DNA of 64,000 bases from Aliamphritea spongicola (GTDB lineage Bacteria > Pseudomonadota > Gammaproteobacteria > Pseudomonadales > Balneatricaceae): positions 3,286,001-3,350,000 of the forward strand of contig AP025283.1 in the NCBI GenBank assembly GCA_024347235.1, written 5' to 3'. This document shows positions 52,270 to 62,639 of the stretch, piece after piece. How positions within the stretch are numbered: position 1 is the stretch's first letter; each line of letters starts with the position of its first letter. A model generated the notes under the pieces. The model saw only the letters and a list, made by a program, of their open reading frames with translations. It was not told where the DNA came from and searched no databases. Both the position numbers and the translations under genes were made by a program.

Positions 52270-52905
52270 ATGTCCGAGAAACCGTCTTTTCTGCAATCTG
52301 AAAAATTCTGGAAGTCAGCACCCAGTCTCCCAATGCTGAAGCAATGGTTGAGCCACTTGAACTGGGTAAGCGCGTCCGCGAAATCCGCTTAAGCCAAAAC
52401 CTGACACTGGAAGAAGCCAGTAAACTGACCGGCCTGGCACGCTCTACTCTGTCTAAGATTGAAAACGAGCAGATCTCCCCAACCTTCACCGCGGTTAATA
52501 AGCTGGTAAAGGTCTGGGCATTGATATTCCGCAGCTGTTCAGCCAGCCAAAACAGAAAGCACCCGGCAGTGGTGGCCGCCGCGATATCACCCGCAAAGGT
52601 GAAGGCCGCCCTCATCCTACGCCTACCTATGAACATGAACTGCTGGCCACTCAGCTGAGCAGCAAAAAATGGTGCCTTTCCGCACCACAGTACGCACTCA
52701 CTCATGGGATGAATATCAGGACTGGATTCGTCACGACGGCGAAGAATTCCTGTTCGTGATTAGCGGCAGCATCATGTTTTACACTGAGTTCTATGAGCCT
52801 ATTGAACTGCATACCGGCGACAGCGCCTACTATGACTGCGAAATGGGTCACGCCCTGGTATCCACCAGTGAAGAAGATGCCGAAGTTCTTTGGGTTACTG
52901 CTTAA
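52270..52905 (+). CDS. XRE family regulator with C-terminal cupin domain
   Basis: This encodes about 212 residues. The HTH (about residues 30-85) reads LELGKRVREIRLSQNLTLEE, SKLTGLARSTLSKIENEQIS. The cupin (about 125-212) has EFLFVISGSIMFYTEFYEPI and LHTGDSAYYDCEMGHALVST. Such proteins are one-component sensors for small metabolites, often amino acids. The start at ATG 52270 is inferred after restoring one A near 52306; other deletions are near 52512 (G) and 52668 (A run). Its position between the serine/glycine operon and the glycine symporter suggests it senses serine or glycine. Confidence 0.85.
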
Positions 52906-53150
52906 TTAAGCAGCAACCCGCTTCGCACTTCCCGAACTTCTGCTCCCGTCAGATTCTTTCTTCATATATTGCAGTACCTTTCTGCTGTTTCTTTATTATA
53001 GGTAGCCGGTAACCGCCCTCCCCGGACCGGCAATATCTTCCCTTCCTGTACATTTCATACAAAAACCAATAAAGCCTCAACTTTTCCAAAGAAACACGCG
53101 CCCCCACCGCCCCGATACCCGGCAGGGATGCACAGATTCTCTGATTTTCC

Positions 53151-53166
53151 GTTTACTTTAGGAAAC
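53151..53166. promoter_or_regulatory. Candidate XRE-cupin operator 2
   Basis: GTTTACTTTAGGAAAC, a weaker copy of the 16-base motif, lies 326 bases upstream of the symporter start. Confidence 0.4.
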
Positions 53167-53327
53167 ATGCACCATTTCAGGTCGTTTTGTAGATTTTTTC
53201 ATCACCCCCTACGACTTTAGTCCCTTGTAATTAAAGACAAATCGCTGGACAGATCTCCCGCAAAGCTGACAAAGAACAAGTTTTACGCCATTTTGGGTTG
53301 GAAAAATATTTCCTTGTGGTGTATCTT

Positions 53328-53343
53328 GTTTCCTATTGGAAAT
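53328..53343. promoter_or_regulatory. Candidate XRE-cupin operator 3
   Basis: GTTTCCTATTGGAAAT matches the motif upstream of sdaA at 13 of 16 positions and lies about 150 bases upstream of the symporter gene. Confidence 0.55.
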
Positions 53344-53491
53344 TAATTTTCTGTTTTCGCAAAAAGTTTTCTGAGGGAATCACTTCTCCAGAAATCGACT
53401 AAGCTTTGACCGGGAACTGATTTTCAAAACCGTCGGCCCGTCCAGGGGTTGTCGGTTAACAACAACAATAAAACCTTCTGGAGTCTCCTTT

Positions 53492-54867
53492 ATGGAAACG
53501 TTAACTTCGATTATTGGTGAGATTAATAGCATCGTTTGGGGTCCAATGATGCTGGTCTTGATCTTAGGTGTCGGCTTATTCCTGATGTTAGGTTTACGTC
53601 TGATGCCAATCCTTAAGCTGGGTACAGGTTTCAGCCTTCTTTGGAAAGGCCGTACCAGCGAAGAGGGTGAAGAAAAAGAGGGCGAGATCTCTCCATTTCA
53701 GGCGCTGATGACTGCGCTTTCTGCGACTGTAGGTACCGGTAACATTGCTGGTGTTGCTACAGCGGTATTTCTGGGTGGCCCTGGCGCCCTGTTCTGGATG
53801 TGGTGTACTGCTCTGGTAGGTATGGCTACCAAGTACTCGAGGCTGTTCTTGCGGTTAAATACCGTGAAGTAGACGAAGAAGGCAACCATGTTGGTGGCCC
53901 GATGTACTACATCAAAAACGGCCTGGGCAACAAGTGGGCCTGGCTGGGTACTGTTTTCGCAGTATTCGCTGCGGTAGCTGCTTTCGGTATCGGTAACACT
54001 GTACAGTCTAACTCTGTTGCAGACGTTATCCACGCTAACTTCAGCATCCCTACCTGGGTTACAGGTGTGGTTCTGATGGTTCTGGTTGGTCTGGTACTGA
54101 TCGGTGGTATCAAGCGTATCGGTAACGTTGCCGGTTCTCTGGTACCTATCATGGCAATCGCTTACCTGACTGCTGGTCTGATCGTTCTGGGTATCAACTC
54201 TGAAGCGATCCCTGCTGCTCTGGACATGGTATTCACTCACGCGTTCACTGGTACTGCTGCTGAAGGTGGCTTCGCTGGTGCTGCTGTGTGGATGGCGATC
54301 CGCTTCGGTGTTGCACGTGGTGTATTCTCTAACGAAGCCGGTCTGGGTTCTGCGCCAATTGCACACGCTGCTGCGCAAACCAAGAGTCCTGTTCGTCAGG
54401 GTCTGGTAGCAATGCTGGGTACATTCATTGATACACTGATCATCTGTTCTATCACTGGTCTGGTAATCATCACTTCCGGTGAGTGGACTTCAGGTGTATC
54501 CGGTGCAGCGCTGACATCTGCGGCATTCGCAAGTGCTCTGCCTGGTCTGGGTAACTACCTGATTGCAATCTCTCTGGCTATCTTCGCCTTCACTACAATC
54601 ATCGGCTGGTCTTTCTACGGTGAGCGTTCTGTCGAATATCTGTTCGGTGTGAAAGCGGTTAAGCCTTACCGTGTACTGTGGATCATTGCAGTACCTGTAG
54701 GTGCAGTAGTTAGCCTGGACTTCATCTGGCTGGTAGCGGATACGCTGAACGCTATGATGGCAATTCCTAACCTGATCGCTCTGGCACTGTTGAGCCCGAT
54801 CGTATTCAAGTTGACCCGGGAATTCTTCGCTGAGAAAGCAGAGAACGCAGAGAAACAAAACGGTTAA
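53492..54867 (+). CDS. Sodium:alanine/glycine symporter (AGCS family)
   Basis: This encodes about 458 residues. Blocks: [20 protein letters not shown] (Na+ and substrate site), [48 protein letters not shown] and [19 protein letters not shown]. It imports glycine or alanine with Na+. One deletion near 53838. Strong codon bias indicates high expression. Given gcvPHT, glyA and sdaA around it, glycine is the probable main substrate. Confidence 0.93.
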
Positions 54868-55086
54868 TCCGTATCCGGTCAGGTAACTGCGGTTACCTGA
54901 TCCCCTCAGCCTTATCCTGATCCAGGCTAAGGCTGATTTATGGAAAATGCATTACCTTCAGCCTTTCACTGAATAGTGTATTTCCCATAAATCTGAATAA
55001 GCCGCGGTCGGTTTACTGACTGACCGCAGTATTTGTACAACCGCAATGGCCTGCCACTGGCTGCCATGCATCTATCGGAGATAGCA

Positions 55087-56202
55087 ATGTCTGAACTGCA
55101 CAAAACAGCTTTGTATGACCTGCACCTGGAACTGGGCGCGAAAATGGTACCTTTCGCGGGTTATGATATGCCTGTTCAGTACCCATTAGGCGTGAAGAAA
55201 GAACACCTGCACTGCCGTGATAACGCCGGTCTGTTTGATGTTTCTCACATGGGTCAGGTAAAGCTGGTTGGTGAAAATGCTGCAGCGGTACTGGAAAAGC
55301 TGGTACCTGTAGACATTATTGATCTGCCGGTTGGCAAGCAGCGTTACGCGCTGTTCACCAACGAAGAAGGCGGCATCATGGACGACCTGATGGTTGCTAA
55401 CTACGGTGATCACCTGTACCTGGTTGTAAACGCTGCCTGCAAAGAGCAGGACATCGCTCACCTGCAGGCTAACCTGTCTGACGGTGTAACCCTGGAAGTA
55501 ATGGAAAACCGCTCTCTGGTCGCTCTGCAGGGCCTGAAGGCTGCTGAAGCACTGGGTCGCATCTGCCCTGAAGTACACGACCTGGTATTCATGGATTCCC
55601 GTGCACTGACCATTGACGGCGTTGACTGCCTGATCAGCCGCTCCGGTTACACCGGCGAAGACGGCTACGAAATCTCTATCCCAAGCGATCAGGCTGAAGC
55701 ACTGGTTCGCCGTATTCTGGCTGAACCTGAAGTTGAGCCAATCGGCCTGGGTGCCCGTGACTCTCTGCGTCTGGAATCAGGCCTGTGCCTGTATGGCCAC
55801 GACCTGGACCAGACCACTACTCCTGTTGAAGGCAGCCTGCTGTGGGCTATCAGCAAGTGCCGCCGTGCAGACGGTGAGCGTGCTGGCGGCTTCCCTGGCG
55901 CTGACATCATCTTCGAACAGATCGCAACCAAGAACATCAGCCGCAAGCGCGTTGGCATGATTGCTCAGGGTAAAGCACCAATCCGTGAAGGCGCTGAAAT
56001 CACCGACGCGGAAGGTAACAAGATCGGCGTAGTAACCAGCGGTTCTTTCGGACCGACTCTGGGTGTTCCAATTACTATGGGTTATGTCGCAACTGCGCAC
56101 GCAGCCCTGGGCACTGAAGTATATGCTAACGTCCGCGGTAAAGCTTTGCCTATGGTGGTGTCCAAAGCGCCATTCATCGAACAACGCTACTATCGCGGTT
56201 AA
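55087..56202 (+). CDS. gcvT: Aminomethyltransferase (glycine cleavage T protein)
   Basis: This intact gene encodes 371 residues. It transfers the methylene group from GcvH to tetrahydrofolate and releases ammonia. Blocks: MVPFAGYDMPVQYPLGVKKE, AGLFDVSHMGQVKLVG, SRSGYTGEDGYEISIP, LGARDSLRLESGLCLYGHDL and VTSGSFGPTLGVPITMGYV. ATG 55087 has CGGAGA seven bases upstream; an upstream in-frame start at 55033 has no ribosome site. It is separated from gcvHP and lies on the other strand. Confidence 0.95.
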   Translation: MSELHKTALYDLHLELGAKMVPFAGYDMPVQYPLGVKKEHLHCRDNAGLFDVSHMGQVKLVGENAAAVLEKLVPVDIIDLPVGKQRYALFTNEEGGIMDDLMVANYGDHLYLVVNAACKEQDIAHLQANLSDGVTLEVMENRSLVALQGLKAAEALGRICPEVHDLVFMDSRALTIDGVDCLISRSGYTGEDGYEISIPSDQAEALVRRILAEPEVEPIGLGARDSLRLESGLCLYGHDLDQTTTPVEGSLLWAISKCRRADGERAGGFPGADIIFEQIATKNISRKRVGMIAQGKAPIREGAEITDAEGNKIGVVTSGSFGPTLGVPITMGYVATAHAALGTEVYANVRGKALPMVVSKAPFIEQRYYRG

Positions 56203-56205
56203 CAG

Positions 56206-56231
56206 TCTCACCGGGGTCACACTCGGTGAGA
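56206..56231 (+). terminator. Weak hairpin after gcvT
   Basis: TCTCACCG and CGGTGAGA form an 8-bp stem with a ten-base loop just past the gcvT stop. The T tail is short. Confidence 0.5.
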
Positions 56232-56366
56232 TTATGCACTTCCGAAGCAAATGCCTTAGTCTCTAGGGCATATTTTTAGAGCCTCGTGAGCGAGCTTGCC
56301 TCTCAGCTACGCCTGCAATACCCTGGCTCTCTTTTTTCTTGTTTTAACTTTGCATAGGTAACCGCT

Positions 56367-57369
56367 ATGGAGCTTATCCCTGTTCAGGAATTGCCGGCAC
56401 TTAAAGATTTAAAAGGCGAATCCAAGATGGCCCGTTTGAAGATCAAACCGGACCCGAGCCGTGAGCGCCTGCGAAAACCGAAATGGATCCGCATCGATGC
56501 GCAATCCAATGCCAACGTAAAAAGTAAAGAAGCAGCTTCGTGACCTGAAACTGCATACCGTGTGTGAAGAAGCCTCCTGCCCTAACCTGGCTGAATGTTT
56601 CAGCCACAAAACCGCCACACTGATGATCATGGGTGCTATCTGCACCCGTCGCTGCCCGTTCTGTGACGTGGCTCACGGCAAGCCTATGCTGCTTGACCCT
56701 GAAGAGCCAAGAAACGTTGCTGAAACCATCAACAAGCTGGGCTTACGCTACGTCGTAATCACCTCTGTTGACCGGGACGATCTGCGTGACGGCGGTTCCG
56801 GCCATTTTGCCGAATGTGTTAAGGAAGCAAGAGCGCTGAACCCTAATCTCAAAGTTGAACTGCTGGTACCGGACTTCCGTGGCCGCATGGCAGTGGCACT
56901 GGATAACCTCAGTGAACACGCGCCGGACGTTCTTAATCACAACCTGGAAACCGTACCGCGTCTGTATAAGCAGGTACGCCCGGGAGCTGATTACCAGTGG
57001 TCATTAGATTTGCTGAAACAGTTCAAAGATCGCCATCCACAGGTGGATACCAAGTCTGGCCTGATGGTCGGCCTGGGTGAAACCAAGGAAGAAATTCTTC
57101 AAGTGATGCGTGACCTGCGCAGCCATAACGTAGACATGATCACTATTGGTCAGTACCTTCAGCCAACCAAGCACCACCTGGCTGTAGAACGTTATGTTAC
57201 ACCGGAAGAATTCAAGGAATATGAAGTACTGGGCTATGAGCTTGGCTTCAAGAGTGTCGCCAGCGGCCCAATGGTCCGTTCTTCTTACCATGCAGATATG
57301 CAGGCTAAAAACGTGGACGACACCACCCCTCTGAATGACGCCGCACTGGCACTGGCTAAAGAAGCCTGA
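56367..57369 (+). CDS. lipA: Lipoyl synthase
   Basis: This encodes about 333 residues. The radical-SAM enzyme inserts two sulfurs into octanoyl groups on GcvH and 2-oxoacid dehydrogenases. The auxiliary cluster motif [12 protein letters not shown] and the radical SAM motif CTRRCPFC are both present, with [17 protein letters not shown] and the terminal [15 protein letters not shown] 56367 starts [17 protein letters not shown]. The frame shifts in an A run near 56522 (net two bases lost or one gained). Location beside gcvT links lipoylation to glycine cleavage. Confidence 0.93.
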
Positions 57370-57402
57370 TCAGCTGAGACACCGTACCAAACAGTACAAA
57401 CA

Positions 57403-57427
57403 AAAAAGGAGCCACCGGCTCCTTTTT
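57403..57427. terminator. Bidirectional terminator between lipA and alr
   Basis: AAAAAGGAGCC and GGCTCCTTTTT, an 11-bp stem with a three-base loop, lie between convergent genes. Confidence 0.88.
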
Positions 57428-57448
57428 ATTATCTGTCATTTCTGCAGA

Positions 57449-58532
57449 TTACTTGTTCACATACTCTTTGTGTACCCGGCGGGTAATGCCGGTAAACAGA
57501 GTATATGGAATCGTACCGGCATAACCAGCGATTTCAGACGCTTTCAGGTTCTTACCCCAGAATTCCACTTCGGTACCAACATCTGCACCTTCAATACCGG
57601 TCAGATCAATTGCCAGCATATCCATGGATACCCGGCCGATAATGCGTGAACGCTGACCGTTTACCAGAACCGGCGTGCCGGTACCCGCATAACGGGGATA
57701 ACCGTCCGCATAACCCAGCGCCACAGTACCCACTCGGGCAACACCTTCTTCCGGCGTCCAGGTGCCGCTGTAACCAACGGTTTCACCCGGCTGCACATCA
57801 CGTACAGCAATCACTTCAGAGGTCAGTGTCATTGCCGGAATCAGCTTGTCAGCATTTTCCTGCGCCTGTTCAAACGGTGTCGCACCGTACAGCATCAGGC
57901 CCGGGCGTAACCAGTCACGGCGGGCATCGCCCCACTCCAGAATACCGGCAGAGTTAGCAATACTGTTTGGCGCATCAATGCCCTGAGTGTGGGCATCAAA
58001 GATTTCCATTTGCTTAATGGTCATGCTGTCATTCGGATCATCGGCACTGGCGAAGTGGCTCATCAGAATCACATCGGACACATTATCCAGTGCAGTCAAA
58101 CGCTGGTACGCCAACTGATAATCTTCCGGAGCGACACCCAGACGGTGCATGCCGGAATCCATTTTCAGCCAGACTTTAACAGGCTTGCTCAGCTTGGCTT
58201 CGGCCAGTACATCAATCTGCTGCAGGCTGTGGATAGCTGTCCACATACCGTTGTCACTGATGTATTCCAGTTCACTGGCTTCAAAAACCTTCCAGCAGCA
58301 GAACCGGCTTGCTGATACCGGCTTCCACCAGCTCAACACCTTCTTCAATACAGGCAACACCGAAAGCATCCGCTTCGCTTTCCAGTGCTTTAGCCACTTC
58401 AACAGCACCATGGCCATAAGCATTGGCTTTAATAATCGCCGCAGCATTGCTGCTTGGGCTCAGGGAACGGGCCAGACGAAAGTTATGCCGGATGGCATCC
58501 AGGTCTACACGAATTTTGGCAGCACGACTCAT
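57449..58532 (-). CDS. dadX: Alanine racemase (probably catabolic DadX)
   Basis: This encodes about 361 residues. It is a PLP enzyme interconverting L- and D-alanine. The PLP Lys is in [20 protein letters not shown]. Further blocks are [37 protein letters not shown] and [14 protein letters not shown] (catalytic Tyr region upstream). A two-base T-run deletion near 58284 breaks the family motif LLLEGFFEASELE. As the third gene after dadA and ridA it fits the catabolic DadX; a biosynthetic role is possible if it is the only racemase. Confidence 0.9.
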
Positions 58533-58592
58533 ATGTTCTTATTACCTTAAATCAGCCAGACTCCGGCATTGTCATCGGGAGTCTGAAATAAA

Positions 58593-58620
58593 AACCGGCC
58601 TGAAACAATCCCGGCCGGTT
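58593..58620 (-). terminator. Terminator after ridA
   Basis: AACCGGCC and GGCCGGTT form an 8-bp stem, followed by five T on the minus strand. It would allow only partial read-through to alr. Confidence 0.65.
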
Positions 58621-58677
58621 TATTGCGTGTTTACCGGTCAGACACTGCATCAGCGCCTGACGTAAACGACTGCGAAA

Positions 58678-59063
58678 TTAACCAACCACCATGATGGCTT
58701 CAACTTCGATGTCCACATCCTTAGGCAGTGCTTTAACCGCGTAAGCAGCACGTGCAGGGTATGGCTCAGAGAAGTAACGGGCCATTACTTCATTAACCTG
58801 TGCAAAGTTAGCCAGGTCGCTCAGCAGGATAGTCACTTTAACGATATCATTCATAGAGCCACCTGCTTCTTCTGCGATGGCCTTCATGTTTTCAAACACC
58901 TGAACAGCCTGCGCTTCGAACGCCATGTCTTCAACCTGCATAGTTTCAGGGTTCAGAGGAATCTGACCGGAAATGTATACAGTGTTATCAACTTTAACTG
59001 CCTGAGAATACGTACCGATGGCAGAAGGCGCTTTTCAGTCGCGATAATTGTTTTTGTAGGCAT
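58678..59063 (-). CDS. ridA: RidA family enamine/imine deaminase
   Basis: This encodes about 128 residues. It hydrolyses reactive imine intermediates, such as the 2-iminopropionate released by DadA or serine dehydratases, protecting PLP enzymes. It reads MPTKTIIATEKAPSAIGTYS, VYISGQIPLNPET, GGSMNDIVKVTILLSDLANF and the substrate Arg in YPARAAYAVKALPKD. One A deletion near 59032. Its place between dadA and alr fits this protective job. Confidence 0.93.
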
Positions 59064-59162
59064 TTTACTGCTCCTTAAAAATATAAATTACTGACCTGAC
59101 AGATACCGTCAGGCCGGCACAGAACCTATGAGAAGCTGGATTATAGCGGCTAAAAACCGCAG

Positions 59163-59190
59163 CGCACAGGGAATAATCTGCCCCTGTGCG
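59163..59190 (-). terminator. Hairpin after dadA
   Basis: CGCACAGGG-type arms form a 9-bp stem, followed a few bases later by a T run on the minus strand. This may lower expression of ridA relative to dadA. Confidence 0.6.
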
Positions 59191-59204
59191 ACCGGTTAAT
59201 CCGC

Positions 59205-60464
59205 TTATTTGTGACCGTAACGGGCCACAGACATACCTTCCGGATCGATATCCGTTTGCTTACCGCAGATAACATCGGCAACAAACTTGCCGGAACCCAG
59301 AGACATCGTCCAGCCCAGGGTACCGTGACCGGTATTCAGGTACAGGTTAGGGTAACGGGTGCCACCCAGAATTGGTGTGCCGTCCGGTGTCATCGGACGC
59401 AGGCCGGTCCAGAACTCAGCCTTAGCCACATCACCACCGCCCGGGAACAGATCCGACACCGTATGCTCAACATTACGGCGACGCTTTTCCATCAGATCGG
59501 TATTGTAAGAGGTAATTTCAGCAGTACCGCCAACCCGGATGCGGTCTTCAAAACGGGTTACAGCAACTTTGTAGGTTTCATCCATAATGGTGGAAACCGG
59601 TGCTTTAGTTTCATCAATGATTGGCAGTGTCAGAGAATAACCCTTGATCGGGTAAACCGGCACAACCACACCGACATTCGCCAGATGCAGGGTTGAGTAG
59701 CTGCCCATACACATCAGATAACGGTCAGCAGTCAGCGTGCCTTTACTGGTTTTAACACCCACGATCTGGGTGTCATCGCTCAGCAGACCTTCAATATCCG
59801 TGTCGAACATGAATTTAACGCCCAGCTTCTTACACTCTTCCGCCAGAGCGTTGGTGAATTTGAAGCAATCGCCGGTTTCATCACCCGGTAAACGCAAGCC
59901 ACCGACAATCTTTTCTTTCACCTGACCCAGTGCCGGTTCACGGCTGACACAGCCATCGCTGTCCAGTACTTCGTAATCAACACCGCACTCTTCCAGCACT
60001 GCAATATCTTTTGCCGCCGCATCCACCTGCTTCTGGGTACGGAACAGTTGCAGAGTACCGCCGGTACGCTGCTCATAATCAATATCCATTTCCGCACGCA
60101 GATCACGGAAACAGTCACGGCTGTACTCAGCCAGACGCATCATGCGGGCCTTGTTAACGTGATAGGAACTCTGATTACAGTTTGCCAACATTTTGGTCAT
60201 CCACTTAAGGGTGTTGGCATTTACTTTAGGGTTGATCATCAGTGGAGCAAGGTCCTGCATCATCCACTTGATCGCTTTCAATGGCACACCCGGTGCAGCC
60301 CAGGGAGCAGAATAGCCCGGAGAAATCTGACCGGCATTACCAAAGCTGGTTTCCATAGCCGGTGCACCCTGACGGTCAACAACAGTAACTTCGTGACCTT
60401 CTTTGGCTAAATACCACGCGCTGGTGACGCCAATGACGCCACTGCCCAAAATAACAATCTGCAT
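59205..60464 (-). CDS. dadA: D-amino acid dehydrogenase small subunit
   Basis: This intact gene encodes 419 residues. The FAD enzyme oxidises D-alanine and other D-amino acids to 2-oxoacids and feeds electrons to the respiratory chain. The FAD motif is [20 protein letters not shown]. Further blocks are [51 protein letters not shown] and [21 protein letters not shown] at 60464 has AAAGGTAG upstream. Divergent from an lrp-type regulator. Confidence 0.95.
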   Translation of the reverse strand: MQIVILGSGVIGVTSAWYLAKEGHEVTVVDRQGAPAMETSFGNAGQISPGYSAPWAAPGVPLKAIKWMMQDLAPLMINPKVNANTLKWMTKMLANCNQSSYHVNKARMMRLAEYSRDCFRDLRAEMDIDYEQRTGGTLQLFRTQKQVDAAAKDIAVLEECGVDYEVLDSDGCVSREPALGQVKEKIVGGLRLPGDETGDCFKFTNALAEECKKLGVKFMFDTDIEGLLSDDTQIVGVKTSKGTLTADRYLMCMGSYSTLHLANVGVVVPVYPIKGYSLTLPIIDETKAPVSTIMDETYKVAVTRFEDRIRVGGTAEITSYNTDLMEKRRRNVEHTVSDLFPGGGDVAKAEFWTGLRPMTPDGTPILGGTRYPNLYLNTGHGTLGWTMSLGSGKFVADVICGKQTDIDPEGMSVARYGHK

Positions 60465-60763
60465 TGCACTACCTTTTACTATTTTTATAATTAACTGGAG
60501 CCTGCAGAGGGGCAAACAGATACAGGCAACTAACTTTCAGGAACCTTTATGAATCAAAGGAATCCACCTGAAAGATCGGTTAAACTATCTGTCAGGGCTA
60601 TACTTAACAGCCGCTGCACCCCACCCGAGCCTCTCGACTTCCAAAGCAAAAATTTGCTAACAAACTTTTCAGCTAGTATATTGCAGCTTTCGTAGTTTAT
60701 TATTTTGTAATACGTAAATTTTCAGGTTTATAACCCTTCAGGATTCAAAAAGTAGAAAATCTT
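60465..60763. promoter_or_regulatory. dadA / lrp divergent control region
   Basis: These 299 bases hold no gene. The half nearest lrp is strongly AT-rich, as expected for Lrp/AsnC binding. No single clear palindrome stands out. Confidence 0.45.
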
Positions 60764-61265
60764 ATGGCTCTGACTAAAAACCATCTCAAACGCAAGCTGG
60801 ATAAAATTGACCTGAATATCCTTAACACCCTGCAAAAAATGGCCGGATCAGCTATGTAGATCTGGCAGATACAGTGGGTCTGAGTACCACTCCTGCATGG
60901 AACGGGTGAAGCGTTTAGAGAAAGACGGTCTGATCCAGGGCTATTACGCCCGCATTGATCCTCAGGCAATGGGGTTCGGTATGCTGGTATTTGTTGAGAT
61001 ATCCCTTTCTTACCAGTCGCCGGATGCCTTCCAGAAATTTAATCAGGCCGTTGCCACCCTTCCTTATGTACAGGAATGCCATCTGGTATCCGGTGATGCC
61101 GACTTCCTGATCAAGGCACGCATTGCCGACATGTCTGAATACCGGGCGCTGCTGGGTGAAATGCTGCTGACGCTTCCTGGCGTGAAAAACTCCAAGAGCT
61201 ACATCGTCATGGAAGAAGTGAAAGAAACCCTGTCTCTGCCGATCAGCCCGAGCCACCCGCGCTAA
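60764..61265 (+). CDS. lrp: Lrp/AsnC family transcriptional regulator
   Basis: This encodes about 167 residues. The HTH is [40 protein letters not shown]. The RAM effector domain has [20 protein letters not shown] and [19 protein letters not shown]. Two deletions: about 60838 (A run) and about 60890 (T). It is divergent from dadA, like the Lrp-type activators of dad operons, and lies 20 bases upstream of dsdA, so it likely controls both. Confidence 0.92.
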
Positions 61266-61285
61266 CCTGTAAAAGAAGACACACA

Positions 61286-62593
61286 ATGCACCCGTCCGCT
61301 GATACTGCCGGCCAGATTCGCCTGGGCAGTCCTTTGTGGGTAAACCCGCACCGCCAGGCCAGCTTTGATGCCGGCCTGCCACTCACTATTGATGACATCC
61401 GCAATGCCGATAACCGGCTGCGCCGTTTTGCCCCGTTACTGACGCAACTGTTCCCGGAACTTCAGGAAGCCGGTGGCCTTATCGAATCCGGTTTACTTCC
61501 GGTCCCGACCTTGCAAGCAAACGTATTCCCTGCACTGACCGGCCAGCTGTTTATTAAAGGCGACCACGCCCTGCCAGTCGCCGGTTCGGTAAAAGCCCGC
61601 GGTGGTATTTATGAAGTACTGTGCCACAGTGAAAACCTGGCGCTGGAACATGGCATTCTGACAGACACTGACGACGATTATCTGAAGCTTCTATCAGAAC
61701 CGGCTAAAACCCTGTTCAGCCAATACGAAGTTGCCGTCAGCAGCACCGGCAATCTGGGGCTGAGTATCGGCATCATCAGTGCCGCACTGGGCTTTAAAGC
61801 CACCGTACATATGTCGGTTGAAGCCAAAGAATGGAAGAAAACCCGCCTGCGTAAACGCGGTGTTAAAGTGGTCGAACACAAAGATGACTACAGCGCAGCA
61901 GTTGCCGCCGGCCGGGCTGAATCCGATGCTGATCCGAACAGCTACTTTGTCGATGACGAAAACTCTCAGCAACTGTTCACCGGTTACGCCGTTGCCGCCC
62001 TGCGTTTACAGCAACAGCTTAAGGATGCTGACATCAGCGTCGACGCTGAACATCCGCTATTTGTTTACCTGCCCTGCGGTGTCGGCGGCGCTCCGGGCGG
62101 TATCGCCTACGGCCTTCGCCTGATACTCGGCCCCCATGTTCACTGCTTCTTTGCCGAGCCAGTTGAAGCCCCTGCGTACTGGTGGGCATGCAGGCGCCGG
62201 AAAACACAGAAATCGAAAGCGTCTATGACTTCGGTCTGAAAGTTGCCACCGAAGCCGACGGACTGGCAGTGAGCAAAGCCTCCCTGGGTATGCGAAATGA
62301 TGCGTACCCTGCTGGATGGCGTATTCACCGTTGAAGATGACCGGCTGTTCAAATTCCTCTATCAGTTGCAACAGCACGAAGGCATTTCAATCGAACCTTC
62401 TGCGGCGGCAGGCTTCACCGGCCCGGACATGCTGACCAACACAGCAGCAGGACAGGCTTATCTGAACAATATGCAACTGAGCGAAAAACTTGATAACAGT
62501 ACTCATCTGCTGTGGACCACCGGCGGCTTATTTGTACCGCAGGAAGAGATGGATAAATTCAGCGCCAAAGGCAAACAACTGCTCGGCACCTGA
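61286..62593 (+). CDS. dsdA: D-serine ammonia-lyase
   Basis: This encodes about 436 residues (E. coli 442). The PLP enzyme converts D-serine to pyruvate and ammonia. Blocks: [16 protein letters not shown] (PLP Lys), [55 protein letters not shown] (phosphate loop) and [14 protein letters not shown]. Deletions near 62178 (T) and 62290-62300 (two bases). It is cotranscribed with lrp. Confidence 0.93.
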
Positions 62594-62604
62594 ATATATA
62601 ATCT

Positions 62605-62636
62605 AACGGCCATTCAGTCTGCTCTGAATGGCCGTT
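62605..62636. terminator. Bidirectional terminator after dsdA
   Basis: AACGGCCATTCAG and CTGAATGGCCGTT form a perfect 13-bp stem with a six-base loop between convergent genes. T tracts are short. Confidence 0.75.
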
Positions 62637-62639
62637 CCC

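Larger units (their letters stand above)
52906..53491. promoter_or_regulatory. Upstream region of the AGCS symporter
   Basis: In these 586 bases I find no gene. Two copies of the GTTTC...GGAAA palindrome (53151-53166, 53328-53343) and an opposed GGAAA/TTTCC palindrome near 53309-53322 crowd the last 340 bases. Confidence 0.5.

Noticed and set aside
52906..53491. Glycine riboswitch upstream of the AGCS symporter
   Set aside because: No aptamer core found; the region is explained better by repeated protein-binding palindromes.
53698..54378. 226-codon open frame antisense to the AGCS symporter
   Set aside because: Shadow frame with biased composition and no ribosome site.
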